This document shows, piece after piece, positions 6,142 to 12,444 of a stretch of 13,709 nt of DNA. The translations under genes were made by a program, and so were the position numbers. Each line of letters begins with the position of its first letter. Position 1 is the first letter of the stretch. The DNA is taken from positions 1 to 13,709 of the forward strand of contig JAHJQH010000069.1 of assembly GCA_018819375.1 (NCBI GenBank), given 5' to 3'. The DNA is from Nanobdellota archaeon (GTDB lineage Archaea > Nanobdellota > Nanobdellia > SCGC-AAA011-G17 > GW2011-AR20). The notes under the pieces were generated by a model. It was not told the origin of the DNA and did no database searches. It was given only the letters and a program-made list of their open reading frames with translations.

Positions 6142-6813
6142 ATGCAATCTTTTAAAAATCTGACAGTCATAGGAACCTCACACATATCCATTGAAAGCAT
6201 AAAAGAAGTGAGAGAGCACATAAATAAGAAAAAGCCGGATATAATTGCCTTGGAATTGGACAGGCAAAGGTTGCTCTCTTTGATGTCAGATAAAAAACAA
6301 AAATTAAATCCTTTTAAGATGGGGTTAAAAGTATATGTGATAAATCTCATAGGGGCATATGCCGAAAGGAAATTAGGGGACATAGTGGGTGTTGCTCCTG
6401 GAAGCGAGATGAAAACTGCGGTAACAATGGCAAAAAAACACAATCTTAAGATTGCAGTCATAGACCAGGACATCTCAATCACCTTAAAAAAACTATCCAA
6501 ATTCATAACCTGGAAAGAGAAGTTCAGGTTCTTGGGGGAAATTATCACCAGCCCATTCAAGGCCAGGCAAAATAAGCAGTTGCTTAAACAAATAGATTTG
6601 AGAAAAGTTCCCCCGGACTTATTGATACAAAAGATACTCAAAAAAATAAAAAAAGACTATCCAACCATTTACAAAGTCCTCATACACGAAAGAAATCACA
6701 TTATGGCAAATAATTTAAAGAAGTTGATATGCCTTAATTCTGACAAACACATCCTTGCGATTGTTGGTGCAGGCCATGAAAAAGAGATTATTCAAATTAT
6801 CAAAAGAAATTAA
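6142..6813 (+). CDS. TraB-family protein, short form
   Basis: This 223-residue protein belongs to the TraB/PrgY-type family. The marks are GTSHIS at 11-16, a PDIIALELDRQR segment at 32-43, an ERNHIMANNL segment at 183-192 (ERD-x-x-MA in relatives) and VGAGHEKEI at 208-216. The conserved Gly-His and Glu residues are those thought to form the active or metal site in the TraB/TIKI-like fold; the archaeal substrate is unknown. Many archaeal TraB proteins run to about 390 residues with a C-terminal membrane domain. This one stops right after the GxGH motif, and the next gene, a membrane protein, starts 38 bases inside it. I chose the ATG at 6142 because of TATA spacing and because the family motif begins 10 residues later. 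The extra 54 residues upstream look like noncoding translation. Confidence 0.85.
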   Translation: MQSFKNLTVIGTSHISIESIKEVREHINKKKPDIIALELDRQRLLSLMSDKKQKLNPFKMGLKVYVINLIGAYAERKLGDIVGVAPGSEMKTAVTMAKKHNLKIAVIDQDISITLKKLSKFITWKEKFRFLGEIITSPFKARQNKQLLKQIDLRKVPPDLLIQKILKKIKKDYPTIYKVLIHERNHIMANNLKKLICLNSDKHILAIVGAGHEKEIIQIIKRN

Positions 6814-7537
6814 GACCATAAGCATCTCTGTGCTTTTGCTTACTTTGATATTCGCATTTAATGACAAAAGGCCTGAATTTATTTTTTCAGCGTGGTTTTC
6901 AAATTTCTTTAAAACATTGTTTTTAGTTATGGCTGTGGTCTTGTGCAATCTCCTTGGTTTAAGGATGGCGGGGGGAATTTTTAATGAAAAAATATTTCCA
7001 AAAATCTTCGGAAGCCATCGGTTTGCCACACTCAAGAAAAAAACAAACATCGCCGGATTTCGGGAAAAACCAAGAAGTATATTGCCGGTGATTTTCTTGA
7101 CACCAATATTTCCCTTGTTGGTTATGCTAATTTCAAACGGCCATATCATAATCGCGGCAATACACACTTTTTCAACTAAGGTAACTAAAAAAGTAGGGAA
7201 AGAGTTTATGCATCTTGAAGAGAGGCAGTTGTCTTTTATTGCAATGGCCTCGATTATGTTCAACCTCATCCTTCTCGTGATATTTAAGGGAGCAGGCATA
7301 CCAGCAGGGGTGAAAATAAGCTCGTGGTTCATCTTCTGGAATCTCCTCCCAATTCAGGATTTAATAGGCTCAAAAATGTTTTTTGGAACAAAAATACTCT
7401 ACACTTTCTTCTTCATCTTCACCATTTTTTTCATTCTTCTGATTAATCTGCTTTCTTTATGGGCACTCATACCAGCATTAATTCTCGCATCTATTCTGAC
7501 CTTCTGGTATTTTTTCAAGTTCGAGCTGCCGAGGTGA
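6776..7537 (+). CDS. Multi-pass membrane protein, degenerate M50-like
   Basis: This 253-residue protein has about six hydrophobic segments (around 15-28, 44-62, 101-128, 152-170, 183-196 and 205-245). The stretch SSWFIFWNLLPIQDLIGSK at 182-200 resembles the second conserved site of archaeal M50 (site-2 protease-like) proteins, normally N-x-LP...LDG. Here Asp-Gly is replaced by Ile-Gly, and no HExxH zinc motif is present, so if related it is probably not an active protease. The ATG at 6776 is preferred over a TTG at 6755. It overlaps the TraB gene by 38 bases in another frame, implying translational coupling. Because other TraB proteins carry a membrane domain, this separate protein could supply a membrane partner, which is speculative. 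It could also be an unrelated DPANN membrane protein. Confidence 0.7.
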   Translation: MKKRLFKLSKEIKTISISVLLLTLIFAFNDKRPEFIFSAWFSNFFKTLFLVMAVVLCNLLGLRMAGGIFNEKIFPKIFGSHRFATLKKKTNIAGFREKPRSILPVIFLTPIFPLLVMLISNGHIIIAAIHTFSTKVTKKVGKEFMHLEERQLSFIAMASIMFNLILLVIFKGAGIPAGVKISSWFIFWNLLPIQDLIGSKMFFGTKILYTFFFIFTIFFILLINLLSLWALIPALILASILTFWYFFKFELPR

Positions 7538-7589
7538 GGTAATCTTAGACCTTACTTCTTAATCACTTCTAAAAGGTAACAAAACAAAA

Positions 7590-7600
7590 AGTTTATAAAT
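7590..7600 (+). promoter_or_regulatory. TATA box of the gene at 7658
   Basis: AGTTTATAAAT lies about 63 bases before the ATG. Transcription would start near 7620, giving a leader of about 38 bases that is A/C-rich and has no visible Shine-Dalgarno sequence. Confidence 0.5.
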
Positions 7601-7657
7601 CACAACTGCCTTTAAAAACCAGGAACCACACATTAACAACAATCAAAAATTCACAAA

Positions 7658-8590
7658 ATGGAAAGCACATATTCATACAAAAACATTGAACAATCATTTA
7701 AGGAATATGCCACCCTTAAAAAAGGACTCGGCCTTATGGAAGAGGAATTAGTCAAGAAAAAAGAACTTTTTGACAGCTTACAAGGGGAGCTACATCAAGG
7801 ATTGTTAACAAGAATAAATCAAGAAAATGAATTTTTAACAAGAAAAGGAGAAACAGTCCAAGAGGCAGAACAGTTGCTACAAAAAGGAGAATATGAACAA
7901 GCATACACCATTCTAACAGGAAAAACCTTTTCACCAATATCCACGCCAACATACTCATACAAAAACATAGAAATAGAACCCGGAGTAAAAAAAGACTTCT
8001 TGCATTATGACCATCCTAACTCAAGAGAATCAAGTTTACAAACACTTCAAAAAGAAGGATACGAAAGGCATCCACATCCACAAGAGCTTTTCTCATTATT
8101 CATAGACTATTTTGAAGGAACCCTCGAACAAAAACTAATCCCTCTGGCAGAAGACATCTTAAATCAAAGCTACGGAGAATGGTTTAACATAGCAAATCAA
8201 AGAAAAGGGAATATATTGACAATATTTGAAAATCCTAATCTGATATGGGCACCAAAAGAAAATATCTACGCACCAAAAGAAAACCAATTAAAGTTCACAA
8301 ACAAACACAATTTCAACTTAAACGGACTTCCTTCAAAAACCTGGCTTGACCTCGCACAAGTTAATGAAGCTAACTCCGACCTTGTGGTTTACTTTACAAC
8401 AAGACCATTCAAGGATCTTCCAGACCAAATAAGAAACGGAACAAAAAGCATTTCAAAATCACAACTCTACCTGCCTGCAAAAGGAGAAATTTGGCCTGTG
8501 GGTCGTGGCAACTGCTACGGCGGCAGGTTCGACTTCGGCAGCTGCGACTACAACGGCAGGACTTCTCGTGGGGCGAATGAGAAAAAATAA
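7658..8590 (+). CDS. Unrecognised protein; C-terminal membrane tail apparently frameshifted
   Basis: The frame gives 310 residues. Residues about 10-85 are helical and charged, coiled-coil-like (EYATLKKGLGLMEEELVKKK), then comes a mixed region with several aromatic residues to about 275. The octapeptide TYSYKNIE occurs at 4-11 and again at 98-105. The last 30 or so codons (from about 8496) nearly all end in C, quite unlike the rest of the gene. The +1 frame over the same bases has mixed third positions and encodes GLWVVATATAAGSTSAAATT followed by AGLLVGRMRKNN. That looks like a C-terminal membrane helix with a basic end, closing at TGA 8616-8618. The likely intact product therefore ends at 8618, with the shift in or near AAAAGGAGAAATTT (about 8476-8491). 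It could be a sequencing or assembly error, a mutation or recoding. No family is recognised. Confidence 0.7.
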   Translation: MESTYSYKNIEQSFKEYATLKKGLGLMEEELVKKKELFDSLQGELHQGLLTRINQENEFLTRKGETVQEAEQLLQKGEYEQAYTILTGKTFSPISTPTYSYKNIEIEPGVKKDFLHYDHPNSRESSLQTLQKEGYERHPHPQELFSLFIDYFEGTLEQKLIPLAEDILNQSYGEWFNIANQRKGNILTIFENPNLIWAPKENIYAPKENQLKFTNKHNFNLNGLPSKTWLDLAQVNEANSDLVVYFTTRPFKDLPDQIRNGTKSISKSQLYLPAKGEIWPVGRGNCYGGRFDFGSCDYNGRTSRGANEKK

Positions 8591-8724
8591 TCACTTTCCA
8601 TTTCTGAACAACCCCTGACAACTCCAATACTACTAACACTATCTAAACCCCTAAACAATACACCACATTAGTTCATTTTTCTGACCAAAGGTGTGGAGTT
8701 AATTCTCTTCAAACAAGACATAAA

Positions 8725-8985
8725 CTAAACCAAACTAAACACGCCTTTCTGAATCAGCCATATTGCAGCAATCCAGGTTCCAATCCAGAACCAACCGCCA
8801 ATTGCAGCAAAAATTATGAAAACAGATACGATATCTGCCCAGCTGACCGGACTTTTGATGAACACTAAACTTTTGACAAGAACAACAAGAGAACAAAAAA
8901 TAACAATCTCCCTGCCAAGACCAACTTTCGTGAGTAGCACACTCACCCCAGTAATTAAATCCAGAAACCCAAATATTTTTAGCAT
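8725..8985 (-). CDS. Small three-TM membrane protein
   Basis: This 86-residue hydrophobic protein starts at an ATG just after AGGGGAAAC. Three membrane segments are visible, roughly 5-20 (FGFLDLITGVSVLL), 26-44 and 50-76, with two Trp-rich turns near the end (GGWFWIGTWIAAIW). Small proteins of this type, starting MLKIFGFLDL, are in my memory common in DPANN genomes and unnamed. It is divergent from the ArlJ-like gene and appears to share its TATA box. No binding or catalytic motif is seen. Good hydrophobic pattern, promoter and start make it likely real; function unknown. Confidence 0.7.
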   Translation of the reverse strand: MLKIFGFLDLITGVSVLLTKVGLGREIVIFCSLVVLVKSLVFIKSPVSWADIVSVFIIFAAIGGWFWIGTWIAAIWLIQKGVFSLV

Positions 8986-9006
8986 GTTTCCCCTAATTTA
9001 CCCAAA

Positions 9007-9017
9007 GTTATATAAAC
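9007..9017. promoter_or_regulatory. Shared palindromic TATA box of two divergent genes
   Basis: GTTATATAAAC contains the perfect palindrome TTATATAA (9008-9015). Its centre is about 26 bases from the minus-strand ATG at 8985 (leaderless spacing). On the plus strand transcription would start near 9037, just before the Shine-Dalgarno-like AGAGGCG at 9042-9048 and the ATG at 9055. No second TATA-like site is obvious between the two genes. Confidence 0.6.
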
Positions 9018-9054
9018 CTATTTGGCTGATATCCCTCTAAAAAGAGGCGCGATT

Positions 9055-11256
9055 ATGGCTGGAAAAACCAACCCGGATAATGCTAAAGACATAATTTCCA
9101 AATATCAAAAGAAGTTAGAAGGTGAGATTGATGTTAACAATTACGCCTCGCCATCTGTTTCTTCACAAGATTATCAGGTTTTTAGGAAGGAAGCACTAAC
9201 AAGAAATATGTCCCTGTATGAATTCTTGTGCAATTTATTTGGAAAAATAGCTACCATAAAACCAAACAAAAAAGATGCCGGGAAAATAGAAGAATCAATC
9301 AAGACAACTCACATTCAAATAACACCTGATACAGCAACAGGATTTGCTGTTTTTGTGGCATTTTTCATCATTCTCATAGGCATTATTATTTTCTTATTAA
9401 AATATTCTGTGGCTGAAGCATGGTCCTTAAACACAAATCTTACAGACTTGTTGATTCCTCTTTTCTTTGCATTGGTAGGTGTGTTGCTCGTAAAACCAAT
9501 AAGCTCAATCCCAAATTATATGGCTACAAGGTGGAGATTAAGAGCAAGTAATCAAATGGTTTTGTGCATACTTTACATTGTCATTTATATGAGACACACC
9601 TCAAATCTCGAGAATGCACTGAGGTTTGCATCAGAACACATAGGTGACCCTTTGGCCCTTGACTTAAAAAAAGTTTTTTGGGATGTGGAATCTGGAAAAT
9701 TCTCAACAATCAAGCAAAGTTTGGAGGGCTATCTGGAACAATGGAAAGACCACAGCTTGGAATTTGTAGAGTCCTTTCATCTTATTCAGGGAAGTCTTTA
9801 CGAGGCAAATGAAGACAGGAGAATAACCATTCTGGAAAAAGCCCTTGATGTTATCTTGGAAGGAACTTACGAGAAGATGCTCCACTATGCCCAGAACTTG
9901 AAAAGCCCAATCACTATGCTGCATATGCTCGGGATAATACTTCCAATATTGGGTCTTGTAATCCTTCCTCTTGTTGGAAGTCTTATGCCAGGTTCAGGAA
10001 CAAGCAAGGCGATAATATTCTCTGTGTTATATCTCATTTTATTTCCTGGGGTGGTATACGCATTTGGCACGAATATTCTGTCAAAAAGACCAACAGGATA
10101 CAGCGAGACAAACCTGTTACAGGAAAAGCAATATGAAAAACACAAAAACATAGTAATTAACTTGGGAAACAAGCAGTTATTTATCAGCCCCCTGCTCCCT
10201 GCTATTTTCATATTCATCCTTGTTAGTTCAATAGGGCTGGTCCCACTGTTAATGCACGCGTTTGGAGTTGATTTTCCATTTATTGCAGGAAACTTAATTG
10301 ATTACAAGCAAGCAAACGGAATTGCATGCGAAGCAGGAAAAATATGTTATGGTCCTTTTGGTGCTGGCGCAGTAATCCTGAGCTTGTTTTTTCCTTTGGG
10401 CATAATACTCTCCCTGGGATTTTATCATAAGATAAGAACAAAGAATCTCATCAAAATAAGAAATCAGACAAAAAAATTAGAAGTTGAATTTTCAGGAAGC
10501 TTGTTCCAGCTTGGAAGCAGGGTAGGAGATGGGATTCCTGTTGAATTGGGATTTGAAGAAGTGTCTCGAAATATGAGGGGAACACCAACCGGAGATTTTT
10601 TTGCAAAAGTTAGTTCTAATATGAGGGCACTTGGGGTGGGAATGAAAGAAGCCATCTTTGGAAAAACCGGTGCAATCTGGAAGTATCCAAGCTCATTAAT
10701 ACATTCCACTATGAAGGTCCTGATTGAAAGTGCAAGAAAAGGACCAAGTGTAGTCTCAAAATCATTGATGAGTGTTTCATCATATGTAAGGGATATTCAC
10801 AAAGTCAATGAAAGATTAAAGGATATTCTTTCAGATGTAATCTCGAGTATGAAGAGTCAGATAAACTTCCTGACACCCATAATTGCAGGCATAGTCATAG
10901 GAATAAGCACAATGATAGTAACCATCTTAACAAGATTGTCTGAGTCCATCACTCTTGAAGCAACAGAAAGCGCCGAGTTAGGGGGGCTTCCAGTAGAAAC
11001 TTTGGGCCAGTTATTTGAGATACCAAACATCATTCCAAGTTACTTTCTTCAGTTAATCGTCGGGTTATATGTTATTGAAATAATCTTTCTCCTGACAAAA
11101 CTCTCCAACTCAATAGAGTATGGTTCAGACGAAATAAATGAAAAATACTCCCTTGGTAAAAACTTATATATAGGGGGGCTGTTATACTTTTTTGTGGCAT
11201 TGTTTGTTACAATAATATTTACGTTCCTGTCAATGGCAATAGCGCCAATGACTTAA
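9055..11256 (+). CDS. ArlJ/TadC-like platform membrane protein of the type IV filament system
   Basis: This is a 733-residue inner core (platform) protein that anchors the ATPase and helps insert pilin subunits. About nine membrane segments (95-117, 131-147, 290-309, 318-337, 378-401, 438-457, 605-625, 661-682, 706-730) enclose two cytoplasmic T2SF/GspF-type helical domains at about 160-290 and 470-600. The second has the typical GSRVGDGIPVELGFEEVSRN near 487-506. Nine helices agree with ArlJ topology, but ArlJ is usually about 550 residues. The extra length is in the N-terminal domain of about 90 soluble residues and in an extracellular loop near 403-437 with two cysteines. A longer TTG-started frame from 9022 is rejected because that codon would lie upstream of the predicted transcript start. 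The ATG at 9055 has AGAGG at proper spacing. Pilin-like genes follow within 10 bases. Confidence 0.9.
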   Translation: MAGKTNPDNAKDIISKYQKKLEGEIDVNNYASPSVSSQDYQVFRKEALTRNMSLYEFLCNLFGKIATIKPNKKDAGKIEESIKTTHIQITPDTATGFAVFVAFFIILIGIIIFLLKYSVAEAWSLNTNLTDLLIPLFFALVGVLLVKPISSIPNYMATRWRLRASNQMVLCILYIVIYMRHTSNLENALRFASEHIGDPLALDLKKVFWDVESGKFSTIKQSLEGYLEQWKDHSLEFVESFHLIQGSLYEANEDRRITILEKALDVILEGTYEKMLHYAQNLKSPITMLHMLGIILPILGLVILPLVGSLMPGSGTSKAIIFSVLYLILFPGVVYAFGTNILSKRPTGYSETNLLQEKQYEKHKNIVINLGNKQLFISPLLPAIFIFILVSSIGLVPLLMHAFGVDFPFIAGNLIDYKQANGIACEAGKICYGPFGAGAVILSLFFPLGIILSLGFYHKIRTKNLIKIRNQTKKLEVEFSGSLFQLGSRVGDGIPVELGFEEVSRNMRGTPTGDFFAKVSSNMRALGVGMKEAIFGKTGAIWKYPSSLIHSTMKVLIESARKGPSVVSKSLMSVSSYVRDIHKVNERLKDILSDVISSMKSQINFLTPIIAGIVIGISTMIVTILTRLSESITLEATESAELGGLPVETLGQLFEIPNIIPSYFLQLIVGLYVIEIIFLLTKLSNSIEYGSDEINEKYSLGKNLYIGGLLYFFVALFVTIIFTFLSMAIAPMT

Positions 11257-11265
11257 ACTCCTGAA

Positions 11266-11391
11266 ATGAAACAAAAAATAAACAAGAAAGCAGGTATAAA
11301 CTCCCTTGTGATGATAATACTAACAATATTTTTCATAGTCATACTTTACTTTGTTATCAGGGGAGTAATAAACGCATTACTTGGAAGTTAA
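11266..11391 (+). CDS. 41-residue pilin-like peptide
   Basis: An ATG frame of 41 residues starts 9 bases after the platform gene stop and is probably cotranscribed with it. It has a basic leader (MKQKINKKAG) followed directly by one hydrophobic helix (INSLVMIILTIFFIVILYFV) and a short end (IRGVINALLGS). Lys-Lys-Ala-Gly before the helix resembles an archaeal class III prepilin cleavage site, although Ala-Gly is less usual than Lys/Arg-Gly. The leader and helix align without gaps with the next protein (NKK, then L, IIL and F at the same positions). It has no head domain. It could be a minimal pilin, comparable in concept to bacterial Flp pilins, or simply a single-pass accessory protein. No Shine-Dalgarno is evident; coupling to the upstream gene is likely. 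Confidence 0.65.
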   Translation: MKQKINKKAGINSLVMIILTIFFIVILYFVIRGVINALLGS

Positions 11392-11429
11392 TTGTTTTGG
11401 GGCTAAGATGTTGTTTTGGGACTAAGATG
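11392..11429 (+). repeat. 19-bp tandem duplication covering a start codon
   Basis: Two head-to-tail units, ttgttttggggctaagatg (11392-11410) and ttgttttgggactaagatg (11411-11429), differ at one base. Each ends in ATG. The second ATG (11427) starts the pilin-like gene. The first opens a five-codon frame (Met-Leu-Phe-Trp-Asp) that stops with TAA at 11423-11425, one base before the real ATG. Confidence 0.9.
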
Positions 11430-12338
11430 TTAAAAAACAAAAAAGGGGATTGGAAAGCATTAAGTGCGATTATTCTCGCAGTGGTATTTGCAATCATAGT
11501 CCTTGGTTTTCTGATGCCTAACTTGTCCTCGTTAATGACTTCAGGAAGTAACAAGCAGGCGTGTAAGACCTGGGTTTCCCTGCAGGCAAGAACAAAGATT
11601 GCTGGATTTAAAGTGGCAGAAATGAAAAACCCCTGCATAACTGAAAAAAAAGACCTGAAGGTAAATGAAGAAAAGCCAAATGAAATGTACAAATCCCTCG
11701 CCGACAGTATGTATGACTGCTGGGATATGTATGGTCAGGGCAAGATAGATTTTTTCTCTGAATGGAAAACACCTTTTTCAAAAGGACCAACATATTGCAT
11801 TCTTTGTTCAAGAATCACGGTTGATAAACAAGGAACTCTTGACATGAAAGAGTTTGGAGAGTATCTAAACTCGCATAACCCTCCCAATCATCAGGAGACC
11901 TATGCACAATTCTTATTAAATTCTGAAAATGGAATATTGGATGTTGGTGCAAATAAGATATCTTTGGATTCGAATGACCCTGTTTATGTTATGTTGCGTA
12001 TTGTAAAAGCAAATGCACATGAATGGAAAAAAGCTGCAGTCGCAGGGGGGGTAGGAACAATAATCGCAGGAGAACTTGCATTTACTGGAGCATTGCTTGT
12101 AGGAACAGGAATTGGTGCTCCTGTGGGGGTAATCGCTTTAGCAGCAGGAGCTATAATATACACCACAACAGTTTTCTCAGGAGCAGAAGTATTTATTCCG
12201 ACTCTTACCATAGTCTCTGGAAAAGATCTCGTAAAACAAGGATGCGGCGAGAACAACATATACTATAATCCAAGAAAAAGTTTGATTCCTTTTTTGGATA
12301 AGGATAAGGACAAGAATGCGGATGACGAATTCGCTTAG
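11427..12338 (+). CDS. Pilin-like secreted/membrane protein with class III leader and CxxC
   Basis: This 303-residue protein begins MLKNKKGDWKALSAIILAVV. The basic Lys-Lys-Gly followed by a short polar step and a hydrophobic helix is the archaeal class III (prepilin peptidase) leader, so cleavage after Gly7 is expected. The external domain (about 35-195) has cysteines at 46, 70, 98, 124 and 127, the last two as CILC, which could form disulfides or bind metal. A Gly/Ala-rich hydrophobic region at about 203-250 (AGGVGTIIAGELAFTGALLV and on) could be two membrane helices, which is unusual for a pilin. The tail is acidic (DKDKDKNADDEFA). I chose ATG 11427 over a TTG at 11397 because the leader fits and the extra ten residues come from a 19-bp duplication. 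It may be a minor pilin or filament-linked membrane protein. Confidence 0.75.
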   Translation: MLKNKKGDWKALSAIILAVVFAIIVLGFLMPNLSSLMTSGSNKQACKTWVSLQARTKIAGFKVAEMKNPCITEKKDLKVNEEKPNEMYKSLADSMYDCWDMYGQGKIDFFSEWKTPFSKGPTYCILCSRITVDKQGTLDMKEFGEYLNSHNPPNHQETYAQFLLNSENGILDVGANKISLDSNDPVYVMLRIVKANAHEWKKAAVAGGVGTIIAGELAFTGALLVGTGIGAPVGVIALAAGAIIYTTTVFSGAEVFIPTLTIVSGKDLVKQGCGENNIYYNPRKSLIPFLDKDKDKNADDEFA

Positions 12339-12376
12339 TATTCAGTAGTTCTGTTTATTAATCTGTTTAGAAGTTT

Positions 12377-12444
12377 TGTTTGCTATTAATTCTGTCTGTT
12401 GTTTTATCTGTTTGCTATTTATTAATTCCATCTGCTGTTCTACC
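12377..12444. repeat. Imperfect ~32-bp tandem repeat between convergent genes
   Basis: The motif TGTTTGCTATTAATTC-TCTGTTGTTTTA (from 12377) recurs at 12409 as TGTTTGCTATTTATTAATTCCATCTGCTGTTCTA, with a few extra bases. It is T-rich on the plus strand, lies just after the pilin-like gene and runs into the last codon of the minus-strand gene. It may help to end plus-strand transcription. Confidence 0.5.

Noticed and set aside
7538..7657. Possible hairpin GAGGTAATCTTAGACCTTACTTC as terminator after the M50-like gene.
   Set aside because: The arms are short with a mismatch and no T-run follows.
8765..8800. GGTTCCAATCC, reminiscent of a tRNA T-arm.
   Set aside because: It has no matching acceptor, D or anticodon stem around it and lies inside the 86-residue membrane protein gene.
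9022..9054. TTG start for the ArlJ-like protein.
   Set aside because: It lies only about 10 bases from the TATA box, upstream of the expected transcript start, whereas the ATG at 9055 has AGAGG at normal spacing.
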